Assembly (NCBI GenBank): GCA_021200415.1
Contig: JAJQGO010000062.1
Coordinates: 1 to 54,940 of the forward strand
From: Ruminococcus sp.
GTDB taxonomy: Bacteria > Bacillota > Clostridia > Oscillospirales > Ruminococcaceae
Length of the DNA stretch: 54,940 nt
Reading direction: 5' to 3'
The notes beneath the pieces were generated by a model that was not told where the DNA came from, searched no databases, and saw only the letters and a list, made by a program, of their open reading frames with translations. The position numbers were made by a program, and so were the translations under genes. Below are positions 23,082 through 31,325 of this stretch, piece by piece; the stretch's first letter is position 1; each line of letters begins with the position of its first letter.

Positions 23082-24187
23082 CAGTCCTGATAAACCGAAT
23101 CAATTCCGAGATATTCCTCAAGGGTAAGACCGCTGTTGTAGACGGCAGTTGCTGTTTCCACGCCGAGATAGCGTATATGCCAAGGCTCGTACTTGTAGCC
23201 GGTTATATCCTCCTTGCCCTCGGGGTAGCGGATAATAAATCCGAACTCGTGGGCGTGTTCCGCAAGCCAGATTGCTTCAGGAGTTCCTGCAAAGGAATCG
23301 TCAATCGAGTTTACGTCAATTGCAAGACCTGTCTGATGCTCGGAGTGTCCGGGGCGTGCAGAAAAGGTGTCGGCAGTTTCCGAGCCGTAGAGATTGGAGT
23401 AGTTGGTGTAAATCTGACTCTGATATTCGTAGGAGCGATAGCCCGAAGCGAGATAGATGTTAAGCCCCTCTTCCGCAGCGACAGAAACAAGCTCATCGAA
23501 ATGAGCTTGTGTTTCTGAGTCAAGACCCGGATTATACGTTGAAGGGAGATCATAGGTCTTGTTTACTATTAAAATTCCGTTTACATATGTTATGCCGTCG
23601 ATTTCCTGAATATCCACGGCTGAATTAGCCGTTTGCGTTACGCTTGCCGCTTCGGTAGTTGCCTGAGTTGTATCGCCGCCGTCAGGGTCGGTAACAACCA
23701 CCTTAACCTCCGCGTAAACCGAGGTGTTATTGTCGAAGGTAAGGGTTATATAGCATTCGCCTGCTCCGACCGCCGTAATATGCCCCACGCTGTCAACCGT
23801 AGCTACGCTTTCATCGGAGCTTGACCAATCCTCATTGGCTTCGGCTGAGCCGTCCGGATAAGCGTTAATATACGAAATAGCCGTGTCGCCGATTTCCAGA
23901 TAGAATATCGTATCCGAAAGCTCCACATCGAAGGTTGACGGAACTGTAGTAGTTGTTGTCGGAACCGGTTCGGTAGCGACGGCAGTTGTTACAACTGTTG
24001 TAGGCTGAGTTGCCTTAGGGGTAGCGTCGCTGTTGGAATCACCGTCAGACGAACAGGAATGAGCGATCAGGATAATCCCCAATATAAAGATAAGAAGTAT
24101 GATTGCGAGAGCCGCCATCCTCCTGCGCTGTGCCATCTTCTTAGTAACTCTTTTGCGTGGTCTGCGTGTGTTTTCATTGTTGTCCAT
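23081..24187 (-). CDS. VanY-type D-alanyl-D-alanine carboxypeptidase with Big2 domain
   Basis: The 368-residue protein has a basic N-terminus (RRPRKRVTKKMAQRRR), one membrane segment (ALAIILLIFILGIILIA), a Thr-rich stalk, a bacterial Ig-like Big2 domain (about 95-165; DWSSSDESVATVDSVGHITAVG), a second spacer and a C-terminal VanY peptidase domain (about 200-365). The zinc motif SxHxxGxAxD is intact as SEHQTGLAIDV, as is the second EPWHIRY. It should trim the terminal D-Ala of peptidoglycan stem peptides outside the membrane. There are no vancomycin-resistance genes nearby, so a housekeeping role is more likely than resistance. A good promoter lies about 55 nt upstream. Confidence 0.9.
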   Translation of the reverse strand: MDNNENTRRPRKRVTKKMAQRRRMAALAIILLIFILGIILIAHSCSSDGDSNSDATPKATQPTTVVTTAVATEPVPTTTTTVPSTFDVELSDTIFYLEIGDTAISYINAYPDGSAEANEDWSSSDESVATVDSVGHITAVGAGECYITLTFDNNTSVYAEVKVVVTDPDGGDTTQATTEAASVTQTANSAVDIQEIDGITYVNGILIVNKTYDLPSTYNPGLDSETQAHFDELVSVAAEEGLNIYLASGYRSYEYQSQIYTNYSNLYGSETADTFSARPGHSEHQTGLAIDVNSIDDSFAGTPEAIWLAEHAHEFGFIIRYPEGKEDITGYKYEPWHIRYLGVETATAVYNSGLTLEEYLGIDSVYQD

Positions 24188-24241
24188 AGAAAAATCCCTC
24201 TCTTTTTACATAGTCCAAGACAAAAGTCTCTGCTTATTTAC

Positions 24242-24270
24242 ATTATAACATACTATTCGTCAAATGTCAC
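24242..24270 (-). promoter_or_regulatory. Promoter of the VanY-type gene
   Basis: Read on the minus strand, GTGACA (24270-24265) and TATAAT (24247-24242) are separated by 17 nt, 55 nt before the start codon. Confidence 0.7.
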
Positions 24271-24355
24271 GTACTTTTCCAATTTTTTTGCAATGTGACA
24301 TATTTTAAGTTTTATTTTTGTACAGATTTAATAAATACGGGGATAATAAGCCGAA

Positions 24356-24390
24356 TTTAATAAAATGCAGACGATAAATCATCGTCTGCA
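24356..24390 (-). terminator. Terminator of the GH94 gene
   Basis: TGCAGACGAT (24366-24375) and ATCGTCTGCA (24381-24390) form a perfect 10-bp stem around AAATC. On the minus strand the tail is TTTTATT, 23 nt after the GH94 stop. Confidence 0.88.
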
Positions 24391-24412
24391 CCTTATTTTA
24401 AAAGCAATCTCG

Positions 24413-26809
24413 TTAGCCTAATACAACATTTATTTCATTGACATCGGCAAGCTTATCGGCAGGAACGTAGCAGCCCTCAAGAACCTCGCCGTTGAGAGTA
24501 AGCTTCTTTACGCCGCTTTCAGCGTGAGCGGAGTTGTCCACGTTGATGTTGAGCTTTTTGCCTCTGAAGCTTTTCTCGATTTTGAATCCGTCCCATTCGG
24601 AGGGAATAGACGGTGAGATTTCAATTCCGTCGGCATCGGGGCGCATACCGCAGATACCCTCAACGCAGCCCACCATAACGGTTGAAGCTGTTCCCGTGAG
24701 CCAGTGAACGTGTGAACGTCCCTCATAGGGGGAAGCCTTGCTCTCCGTGAACTGACCGTGAACGTACGGCTCCATGATTCTGATTTCAGCCTTGTCATTC
24801 ATTGCGGCAGGGGAGCTTTCCATGAAATATTCGAATGCTCTGTTGCCGTGGCCGAGAAGCGATTCCGCAAGAATCAGCCAGCCCTGCGATTGCGAGAAGA
24901 TACCGCCGTTTTCCTTTGTGTCGGCATTGAAAATATGCATGAGCGCTCCGTCAAAGTAGTGATCCTTGTAGGGCGGCTCGAGGAGCTTAGCTCCGTAGGG
25001 TGTATTGAGTATCTCGTGAACGCTGTCCATTGCCTTTTCAGCCTGTTCATCGGATGCGAATTTCGAGATAACGCTCCATGACTGTGGGTTGAGCCACATA
25101 TTTGCCTCGGGGTCTTTTTTCGCTCCGACAACAACGCCATCCTCACGGATTCCGCGGATAAATCTGTCCTCGTCCCAGCATTTTTCAAGTGCGTCCGCAA
25201 GCTTCGGCTGAACCGTATCAATATAAGCGACATAGTTCGTGTCGTTCTTTGAAGCCGCCATATCCCTGATAACGGACATTGCGTAGTAGAGCTGGAATGC
25301 CACGAAGGTGGATTCGCCCTTAGCTCCGAGACGGAGACAGTCGTTCCAGTCGGCATGAAGTCCCGCAGGCATATCGTGATCGCCGAGACGCTCCATGGAA
25401 AATCTGACAGCGTTTTTCAGATGCTCATATACGCTTGCCTCGCCGCTGTTTGCGTAAACAATAACCTCATCGAGGAAATCCTTATTTCCGCTTTCGCCGA
25501 TATATTTTACTATAGTCGGGAAAAGCCACAAAGCGTCGTCCGCACGGTAGGAGGGATGACCTGTTTCCTTGACGTATTCGGGGTCGTCAGGCGTATTTTC
25601 GTGACCTGCGTTGTGGTTGAACTTGACAAGGGGGAGTCCGCCGCCGTTATCGACCTGTGCCGAAAGCATAAAGCGAATCTTCTCCGCGGCCATTTCCGGA
25701 TTGAGATGAATGATTCCCTGAATATCCTGAACCGTGTCACGGTAGCCGTAGCCGTTGCGCAGTCCGCAGTAAACGAATGAAGCGGCTCTCGACCAGATAA
25801 ATGTTATGAAGCACTGATAAGCGTTCCACACGTTTATCATGTTGTTGAATTCCTCCGAGGGTGTTTCCACCTTGAAGTTTGAAAGCTGCGTGTGCCAGTA
25901 ATTTTTAAGCTCCGCAATTTCCGCGTCAACCCTGCCTGCCGTCTTGTATTCGTTGAGGATTGCTGTAGCCTGCGCATTGTCCTTCTGACCGAGGATATAA
26001 ATAAGCTCAGCCGTTTCGCCGGGCTTGAGGACAACATCGGACTGAAGCGCTCCGCAGGAGTTGGAGTTGAAATTCATAACGTTGTCGCACCTGCCTCTTT
26101 CCACGGCAATGGGGTTCGAGTAGGTTCTGTAGGGTCCGATAAAGCTGCTGAGACTGCCGTTATAGGCGGAAATGGGAGCGCCCACCATTCCAAAGAAGCG
26201 CTCTCTGTGATTCGAGCCTGTTTCGTCCTTGCCATCGTTTTCGTTTATGTGCTGGAGGATTTTGTTCTCCTCGAAGCTTGTGCGTGTGATAAAGAGGGTG
26301 TACTGGAGGTTTACCTGATCCTGTTCGTAGTTGTTATCGTTTGTGAACTCGACGAAACCGTAGAGGGAGAGGTTTCTGTCCTTGCTGCTGTTATTTGTAA
26401 CCTTAGCCCGCCACACCTCATATGTTTTGCCGTAGGGGACGTAGTAGGTCACTTCGGATTTAATATCCGCATATTCCGCGGAAATTACCGTGTAAGCCGT
26501 ACCGTGGCGGCATTCGCTCTTGTACTTGTCGAGGGGCTTGCCCACGGGCTGCCACGAAGCCGACCAGTAGTCGCTTGTGTCGTTGTCCCTGATGTAGACA
26601 TACCTGCCGGGGAGCGCCATATCCGAGTTGAAGCGGAAGCGTGATATACGTCCGTTTGCGCCGGATTTTACAAAGCTGTAGCCTGCGGCGTTGTTTGAGA
26701 TCATTGCTCCGTATTCCGGATCGCCCAGATAGTTTGCCCACGGTGCGGGAGTGTCGGGGTTTGTGATTACATACTCCTTATTTTCGAGGTCGAAGTATCC
26801 GTATTTCAT
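24413..26809 (-). CDS. GH94 glycoside phosphorylase, probably cellobiose phosphorylase
   Basis: This 798-residue protein is a full-length GH94 enzyme: beta-sandwich N-terminal domain (MKYGYFDLENKEYVIT, PWANYLGDPEYG, NNAAGYSF), then an (alpha/alpha)6 barrel and a C-terminal beta domain (SEWDGFKIEKSFRGKK). The ADWNDCLRLG motif with D487 and D490 contains the general-acid aspartate. GH94 enzymes phosphorolyse beta-glucosides to glucose 1-phosphate plus a shorter sugar in the cytosol. Cellobiose is the best guess given the cellulosomal neighbour genes; cellodextrin or diacetylchitobiose phosphorylases have the same fold and cannot be excluded by eye. There is no signal peptide. A TTGAAA-17-TATACT promoter and AAGGAG site precede it; it is monocistronic. 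Confidence 0.88.
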   Translation of the reverse strand: MKYGYFDLENKEYVITNPDTPAPWANYLGDPEYGAMISNNAAGYSFVKSGANGRISRFRFNSDMALPGRYVYIRDNDTSDYWSASWQPVGKPLDKYKSECRHGTAYTVISAEYADIKSEVTYYVPYGKTYEVWRAKVTNNSSKDRNLSLYGFVEFTNDNNYEQDQVNLQYTLFITRTSFEENKILQHINENDGKDETGSNHRERFFGMVGAPISAYNGSLSSFIGPYRTYSNPIAVERGRCDNVMNFNSNSCGALQSDVVLKPGETAELIYILGQKDNAQATAILNEYKTAGRVDAEIAELKNYWHTQLSNFKVETPSEEFNNMINVWNAYQCFITFIWSRAASFVYCGLRNGYGYRDTVQDIQGIIHLNPEMAAEKIRFMLSAQVDNGGGLPLVKFNHNAGHENTPDDPEYVKETGHPSYRADDALWLFPTIVKYIGESGNKDFLDEVIVYANSGEASVYEHLKNAVRFSMERLGDHDMPAGLHADWNDCLRLGAKGESTFVAFQLYYAMSVIRDMAASKNDTNYVAYIDTVQPKLADALEKCWDEDRFIRGIREDGVVVGAKKDPEANMWLNPQSWSVISKFASDEQAEKAMDSVHEILNTPYGAKLLEPPYKDHYFDGALMHIFNADTKENGGIFSQSQGWLILAESLLGHGNRAFEYFMESSPAAMNDKAEIRIMEPYVHGQFTESKASPYEGRSHVHWLTGTASTVMVGCVEGICGMRPDADGIEISPSIPSEWDGFKIEKSFRGKKLNINVDNSAHAESGVKKLTLNGEVLEGCYVPADKLADVNEINVVLG

Positions 26810-26867
26810 TAAAATTCTCCTTTACTTCAAGCGGCGTACCGCTGTTAATCGAGCATAAGCTATTCAA

Positions 26868-26896
26868 AGTATAGCATTTTCTTGGAAATTTTTCAA
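26868..26896 (-). promoter_or_regulatory. Promoter of the GH94 gene
   Basis: On the minus strand TTGAAA (26896-26891) and TATACT (26873-26868) are 17 nt apart. The roughly 50-nt leader contains a small hairpin, AGCGG with CCGCT around 26830-26843. Confidence 0.65.
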
Positions 26897-26927
26897 GGGG
26901 TTTTGTGAAATTTTATGAGGTAACGGC

Positions 26928-26984
26928 AAAAAGCGACAGCCCCACGGAAAATCCGCAGGGCTGCCGGAGTAAGAGAGATATATT
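26928..26984. repeat. 57-bp hairpin element, copy 1
   Basis: Copy 1 of a direct repeat; it differs from copy 2 at two positions. Inside it, CAGCCC and GGGCTG enclose CGGA and TCCG, giving a two-step stem. Read on the minus strand the hairpin is followed by TTTTT, so it also resembles a terminator for transcripts coming from the kinase-like gene. Confidence 0.85.
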
Positions 26985-27018
26985 CGAGGCATCATCACGC
27001 AAAGCACGCCTGACCCAC

Positions 27019-27075
27019 AAAAAGCGACAGCCCCACGGAAATTCCGCAGGGCTGCCAGAGTAAGAGAGATATATT
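27019..27075. repeat. 57-bp hairpin element, copy 2
   Basis: Copy 2 lies 91 nt after copy 1 in the same orientation, with the same two-step hairpin and the same conserved outer part TAAGAGAGATATATT. The conservation outside the stem suggests recent duplication or a conserved function beyond termination. Confidence 0.85.
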
Positions 27076-27151
27076 AACTATGAGTACCTGAAAAGCATAC
27101 GAACGATTTCACAGACCTTTCGGATACACAGAGCCTTAATTTTACAAACAC

Positions 27152-27222
27152 TGCACTGCCGCACGGCTAAGCCATCTGACCTGCCTATTGATCGGATTTA
27201 TTAAACCACGTGCGGCACTGCA
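27152..27222. repeat. Inverted repeat with 43-nt spacer after the kinase-like gene
   Basis: TGCACTGCCGCACG (27152-27165) and CGTGCGGCACTGCA (27209-27222) pair over 13 of 14 positions, with one C-C mismatch. It starts 12 nt beyond the stop of the minus-strand gene, so it would lie in that gene's 3' end. There is no T tract directly after it. Confidence 0.6.
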
Positions 27223-27234
27223 TTGAATTTGCCG

Positions 27235-27855
27235 TTATTTTTCCACTTCATTGTATTTTTGGAACGCACGGACTATAAGCTCCGCACAAACCTCATCGCC
27301 CAGCTCGGCACTGTTCAGGCACAAAGCGTACTGCTCCTTGTCCTGCCAGAGCTTGCCTGTATTGACATTGTAGAAGGTTTCACGCCGCTTATCCGCCTTC
27401 TTGACGGTTGATTCAGCCTTTTTCGGGTCGATTCCGTAATCGTCAATCGCTCTCTTCAGACGTTCCTCCTGCGAGCTGTAGATATAAACGCTGAAGCAGC
27501 CCTCATCCTCAAGGATATAGCTGCCGCATCTTCCAACGAGAACAAAGCTATGCTCCTGTGAAGCAATATCCCTGATTATCTCGCTTTCCATGATAAACAC
27601 CTTATCGGAAAGGGGAAGATTATCCTGAATGGATCTTGTGGGATTGGCGGAAATCATCAGCGAATACAAGAAGCTTGTCGGCACGTTTTCCTCGGCACTT
27701 TCAAGTGTTTCCGGATTAAGATTACATTTTTTTGCGGCAATGTCAAGAATTGCTCTGTTATAATAGTTGACGCCAAGCTTTTCGGCAACAAGCTTGCCTA
27801 TAACACTTCCGCCGCTTCCGTATTGACGTTCAATTGTAATAATTCTCTTTTTCAA
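27235..27855 (-). CDS. Cytidylate kinase-like protein
   Basis: The 206-residue product starts KKRIITIERQYGSGGSVIGK, where the GSGGSVIGK stretch is an altered P-loop typical of the cytidylate-kinase-like family common in Clostridia. Members resemble Cmk in fold but are distinct from the essential enzyme, and their substrate is generally unproven. Later landmarks are VGRCGSYIL and a lid-like region (KKAESTVKKADKRRETFYN). No ATG fits; TTG 27855 is chosen because GGGGG lies 8 nt upstream and the product then starts like its relatives. It begins 5 nt after the stop of a 43-codon ORF, suggesting coupling. A nucleotide kinase activity is plausible, not shown. Confidence 0.82.
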   Translation of the reverse strand: MKKRIITIERQYGSGGSVIGKLVAEKLGVNYYNRAILDIAAKKCNLNPETLESAEENVPTSFLYSLMISANPTRSIQDNLPLSDKVFIMESEIIRDIASQEHSFVLVGRCGSYILEDEGCFSVYIYSSQEERLKRAIDDYGIDPKKAESTVKKADKRRETFYNVNTGKLWQDKEQYALCLNSAELGDEVCAELIVRAFQKYNEVEK

Positions 27856-27860
27856 TTTTA

Positions 27861-27992
27861 TTACCCCCAAAAGGTGAGGTCAGACCAAACAGAATATGAA
27901 GCTTTAATTCCGCAGCTGCAATCCTGTCCGGCAATGCCTGAAATTATGTTTAGCATCACTGCAATGATGAGAGGGTACAACACCAAAGCCAT
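27861..27992 (-). CDS. Small hydrophobic ORF, 43 aa, upstream of the kinase-like gene
   Basis: A short ORF starting MALVLYPLIIAVMLNIISG has one predicted membrane helix and then a polar tail with Cys-Ser-Cys. It lies between a TTGAAA-16-TATAAT promoter and the kinase-like gene, ending 5 nt before that gene's TTG start. Its AAGGA site is only about 3 nt from the ATG, which is too close for good initiation. It may be a small membrane protein, a leader ORF that couples translation to the next gene, or chance. I recognise no family. Confidence 0.4.
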   Translation of the reverse strand: MALVLYPLIIAVMLNIISGIAGQDCSCGIKASYSVWSDLTFWG

Positions 27993-28011
27993 ATATCCTT
28001 CATCGATTATT

Positions 28012-28039
28012 ATTATACCACAAAATTCATAGATTTCAA
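28012..28039 (-). promoter_or_regulatory. Promoter for the small ORF and kinase-like gene
   Basis: On the minus strand TTGAAA (28039-28034) and TATAAT (28017-28012) are 16 nt apart, about 20 nt before the small ORF. Confidence 0.6.
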
Positions 28040-28125
28040 GTCTTTTTTTTCTTTTTTTTGTGAGATTTTTCAAATTCTATATTTTAGACAACGGGGAATC
28101 CGGTAACTTGTGCATTTTGCCTTAA

Positions 28126-28314
28126 TCAATTCTGATGCCGTACGACTCCGTATTCATCGTCAAGGCGGTAGTAGGGGCAGGCGTAATTCGTCCCCGCGAG
28201 GAAACGTGCCATTTCGTCCTCATCGAGGTTAATCAGGCATACATAGCAGTCGTAATCCTCATCGTAGACATAGTTTACGCAGCTTTCGCAGTTTGTTGAT
28301 TTTTTACCATTCAT
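28126..28314 (-). CDS. Cysteine-rich small protein, DUF6472-like
   Basis: A 62-residue protein with cysteines at 9, 12, 23, 26 and 46, including two CxxC pairs (CESC and CYVC), spaced as in a small zinc-binding fold, and the conserved core NLDEDEMARFL. This matches a widespread clostridial family of unknown function (DUF6472). It is the last gene of the long minus-strand run from the DUF1385 gene to here, 53 nt after the DtxR-like regulator. No signal peptide is present, so it is cytosolic. Metal binding is inferred from the cysteine pattern. Confidence 0.8.
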   Translation of the reverse strand: MNGKKSTNCESCVNYVYDEDYDCYVCLINLDEDEMARFLAGTNYACPYYRLDDEYGVVRHQN

Positions 28315-28367
28315 TTTATCATCTCCCGATACAAAATCGGCTGCGGAATAATCCGACAGCCGTAATT

Positions 28368-28751
28368 TTATTTATTTTTATTCATGGTTCGCTGCACGAT
28401 TCCCTTTAGACGCTCACAGGTGTCCTGCGGAAAAACAGTTATAAACGTAACAGCCTGATCGTGCGCTTCATCGGGAGGGAGCTTCAGGAATTTGCGGAAA
28501 AATATGTACGTTTCGTTGAATATCCCGAAAATCTCGTCAACAGCCTTTCGCCCCTCCTCCGTCAGCTCAACGCTGCTGCAAAAATCATCACGCACAAGCC
28601 CCGAATTTACAAGGCATCGGAGCATCTTGCTGACGCTCGGACGCGAAACTCCCAGATGACGCGATATGTTGACGCATCTGACAGTGCCGCCCTTATCAAG
28701 CAATTCCTTTATGGCAATCAGATATTTGATTTGCCCTGCACAATGCTTCAT
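28368..28751 (-). CDS. DtxR/MntR-like winged-helix regulator
   Basis: The 127-residue protein has an N-terminal winged helix-turn-helix (about 1-70; VNISRHLGVSRPSVSKMLRCLVNSGL, with the wing at SSVELTEEGRKAVDEI) followed by a short helical part (FRKFLKLPPDEAHDQAV) resembling the DtxR/MntR dimerisation domain. DtxR-family proteins sense Fe2+ or Mn2+ and repress uptake genes. It lacks the C-terminal SH3-like domain, like MntR, and only some of the usual metal ligands (a His and Asp/Glu residues) can be recognised, so the effector is uncertain. It lies 19 nt after pgsA. No metal transporter is adjacent except the distant corA. Confidence 0.75.
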   Translation of the reverse strand: MKHCAGQIKYLIAIKELLDKGGTVRCVNISRHLGVSRPSVSKMLRCLVNSGLVRDDFCSSVELTEEGRKAVDEIFGIFNETYIFFRKFLKLPPDEAHDQAVTFITVFPQDTCERLKGIVQRTMNKNK

Positions 28752-28770
28752 ATTTCCCTCCTTTGGGATA

Positions 28771-29352
28771 TTATTTATCCGAATCTATAAGATGCCAGTA
28801 GCCCTTGAGGTAAACACAGCCCGAAATAACCGTCAGAGCAGTTGAAATCCAGATGAGAACCGTTATGACAACGTCCGCTCCGTCCTGCACGCTCCGGGAA
28901 ATGCCGAAACTGAAATCATGCACAATGCTCAGCCACAGGAGGATTCCCACAATCGTCACCATAGTGAACGCCGTTTTCAGCTTTCCCCATATGCCTGCCG
29001 CAACTACAACTCCGCTGTCCGCCGCAAGAAGCCGCAGCCCCGAAACCATAAATTCACGGGCAATTATTATTATCAGGGGGATTGCGCTCATCTGCACGTC
29101 GGGGCATTCCACAAACGACGCCAGTGCAGCCATGACAAGAACCTTATCAGCCAGCGGATCGAGAAATTTCCCGAAGTTTGTTACAAGATGATTCTTTCTG
29201 GCGATTTTTCCGTCAAGAGCATCCGTAACCGACGCAGCCGCGAAAATTATCAGAGCTATGCCGTAGTGGAAGGGTATGTCGATGTACATGAAAATCAGGA
29301 AAAAGGGCACGAGAAATACACGTATAAGCGTGAGCTTATTTGGAAGATTCAT
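28771..29352 (-). CDS. pgsA: CDP-diacylglycerol-glycerol-3-phosphate 3-phosphatidyltransferase
   Basis: PgsA makes phosphatidylglycerophosphate, the committed step to phosphatidylglycerol, in the cell membrane. The 193-residue product starts MNLPNKLTLIRVFLVP and has a perfect CDP-alcohol phosphotransferase signature: D44, D47-G48, A51-R52, G61, D65 and D69 with the standard spacing. Several hydrophobic helices follow. Its start overlaps the end of rimO by 17 nt, the usual rimO-pgsA arrangement in Firmicutes, so the two are coupled. Confidence 0.94.
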   Translation of the reverse strand: MNLPNKLTLIRVFLVPFFLIFMYIDIPFHYGIALIIFAAASVTDALDGKIARKNHLVTNFGKFLDPLADKVLVMAALASFVECPDVQMSAIPLIIIIAREFMVSGLRLLAADSGVVVAAGIWGKLKTAFTMVTIVGILLWLSIVHDFSFGISRSVQDGADVVITVLIWISTALTVISGCVYLKGYWHLIDSDK

Positions 29353-30679
29353 TGGAAATCACCTCTCCTATCAGGTCGTAATCAAGGGTGTCGGTAATTC
29401 TGATTGTGACAAAATCGCCGATTTCAAGGGGATTCTCCGAGGAGAAAAAGACCTTCCCGTCAATATCGGGAGCGTCCATGGGGGTTCTGCCGAAATAGCA
29501 TTCGCCGAACCTGTCGAAGCCCTCAACAACAGCTGTAAGCTCTCTGCCGAGAAGCCTTTCGTTGTTTTCGGCGCTTATGAGCATCTGCTGCTCCATTATT
29601 ATATCCGCGCGATGCTCCTTCGTTTCATCGTCAAGCTGATTCGGGAAATCGAACGCCTTCGTTCCCTCCTCACGGGAATAGGCAAAGCAGCCGAGCCTGT
29701 CAAAGCGCATACGCTGTACAAATTCCGCAAGCCTGTTGAACTGCTCCTCCGTTTCGCCGGGGAATCCTGTTATAAGCGTCGTGCGGAGGATAATTCCCGG
29801 GACTTTTTCACGTATTTTCGCAAAAAGCGCCTCAAGACGCTCCTCATCGCCCCAGCGGTTCATGCGGCTGAGAATTTCGCCGTCGCAGTGCTGAATGGGG
29901 ATGTCAAGATACTTGACGATTTTCTCCTCATTTGCAATTGTATCCAGAAGCTCGTCCGTTATGCGCTCCGGATAGCAGTACAGCACACGTATCCAGCGGA
30001 TTCCGTCAATTTCCGCAATTTTTTTCAGAAGCTGCGGAAGTCTTGCTTCGCCGTAGAGATCCTCCCCGTAGCGTGTAGAATCCTGCGCAATTATGACAAT
30101 TTCCGAAACGCCGTTTTCAGCGAGCCATTTTGCCTCGCTCAGCACGTCCTCCATAGGAACGCTGCGGAATTTTCCGCGTATCATGGGTATAGCGCAGTAG
30201 GTACAGCAGTTACTGCAGCCCTCCGAAATTTTCAGGTAGGCGAAAAAGGGGAGAGTTGATATTATGCGGCTGCCTGTAAGCTCCGCGTCAAGCTTCGGCG
30301 GGAACCTCACAACCCTCTCGTTGGCGAGAACATGGTCGAGAACGTCAACAATATCCTTGCCGCTGCCGATACCCACAACAGCATCAGCTTCGGGGAACAG
30401 CTCAGCCGCCTCCTCCCTGTAGCGTTCGGCGAGGCAGCCTGTAATGATGATTTTTTTGAGAGTTCCGTCATTTTTGAGCTTTCCCAGCTCAAGAATGGTT
30501 TCAATTGCCTCTTCCTTTGCGGACTGAATGAATCCGCAGGTGTTGACTACCGCAATATCGGCAAGTCCCGGCTCGGTTACAAGCTCGTAGCCCTTTTTGC
30601 GGAGCTTCGAGAGCATACGCTCCGAGTCAACGAGATTTTTGGAGCATCCGAGGGATACCATTCCAACCTTGATAGGCAT
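29336..30679 (-). CDS. rimO: Ribosomal protein S12 methylthiotransferase RimO
   Basis: RimO is a radical-SAM enzyme that adds a methylthio group to an aspartate of ribosomal protein S12. The 447-residue product has the N-terminal MTTase domain (VGMVSLGCSKNLVDSERML with further cysteines in VNTCGFI and ITGCLAERY for the second iron-sulfur cluster), the radical SAM motif CSNCCTYC (C-x3-C-x2-C) and a C-terminal TRAM domain (about 375-445). ATG 30679 is chosen over an ORF start 33 nt upstream because GGAGG precedes it; it then starts 2 nt after the recX stop. KNLVDSE distinguishes RimO from MiaB. Confidence 0.95.
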   Translation of the reverse strand: MPIKVGMVSLGCSKNLVDSERMLSKLRKKGYELVTEPGLADIAVVNTCGFIQSAKEEAIETILELGKLKNDGTLKKIIITGCLAERYREEAAELFPEADAVVGIGSGKDIVDVLDHVLANERVVRFPPKLDAELTGSRIISTLPFFAYLKISEGCSNCCTYCAIPMIRGKFRSVPMEDVLSEAKWLAENGVSEIVIIAQDSTRYGEDLYGEARLPQLLKKIAEIDGIRWIRVLYCYPERITDELLDTIANEEKIVKYLDIPIQHCDGEILSRMNRWGDEERLEALFAKIREKVPGIILRTTLITGFPGETEEQFNRLAEFVQRMRFDRLGCFAYSREEGTKAFDFPNQLDDETKEHRADIIMEQQMLISAENNERLLGRELTAVVEGFDRFGECYFGRTPMDAPDIDGKVFFSSENPLEIGDFVTIRITDTLDYDLIGEVISNESSK

Positions 30680-30681
30680 TG

Positions 30682-31323
30682 TTAATCCTCCTGTTGAAGG
30701 TCGTCTGCGCACTCGAAATAATTCCTGACGGCACGGTTAATATCGTCGAAGCAGTAGCCGTACCGGACGAGAGAGCTTTTGACCTTTTCTATAGATTTTC
30801 TGTCGTTTTCATCTGTAAGCAGACGGCTGTACTTTCTTTCGAGGAGATACGCGAGATTTTCCTCCGTGCAGTCCTCAAAAAGAGAAAGGGAATCCTCAAT
30901 GGTGAATTTATCGAGTCCCTTCAGGGCCATTTCCCTTTTCGCCCGATACAGTCCGTATCTTTTCGTTTCCACCAGACGGCGGGCAAGCCTGTCGGCGTAG
31001 CGCTTGTCGTTTATGACGCCGATGTCCCTGAGCTTATCCATGACGTTATCGCAAAGCTCCTGATTCTTGTAGGTCTTCACGAGCTTTTCCCGCATTTCGG
31101 CGCATGAGTAATCCCTGTAATCCAGAAGATGGAGAGCATACTGAAAGGCTCGCCGATAGTTGGACGCATAGATGATTTTCCGCAGCTCGCCGCGGTCAAG
31201 CTCAAGCCCCGTACGGATTCCGAAATCCGCGATAATATCAGCATGGAGATAGATTTTTCTTGCTCCGTCAAGCTCCGCCTCATAGGTTGAGCCTTTGTAT
31301 TTTTTCAGGGAGGTGACAGTCAT
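30682..31323 (-). CDS. recX: Recombination regulator RecX
   Basis: RecX binds RecA filaments and limits their activity. The 213-residue helical protein shows the three-helix repeats of the family, with the conserved AFQYALHLLDYRDYSCAEMR, IGVINDKRYADRLARRLV and KRYGLYRAKREM segments (each quoted in part). It begins 2 nt after the recA stop and ends 2 nt before rimO. Adjacent recA-recX is the standard arrangement and supports the call. Confidence 0.92.
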   Translation of the reverse strand: MTVTSLKKYKGSTYEAELDGARKIYLHADIIADFGIRTGLELDRGELRKIIYASNYRRAFQYALHLLDYRDYSCAEMREKLVKTYKNQELCDNVMDKLRDIGVINDKRYADRLARRLVETKRYGLYRAKREMALKGLDKFTIEDSLSLFEDCTEENLAYLLERKYSRLLTDENDRKSIEKVKSSLVRYGYCFDDINRAVRNYFECADDLQQED

Positions 31324-31325
31324 GC

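Noticed and set aside
23081..24187. Vancomycin resistance through VanY
   Set aside because: No vanA/H/X or vanR/S genes are nearby and the two-domain architecture is that of ordinary wall carboxypeptidases.
27152..27222. Possible signal recognition particle RNA (CAGGTCAG on the minus strand)
   Set aside because: The conserved GGAAG-type apical loop and AGCA motif are absent.
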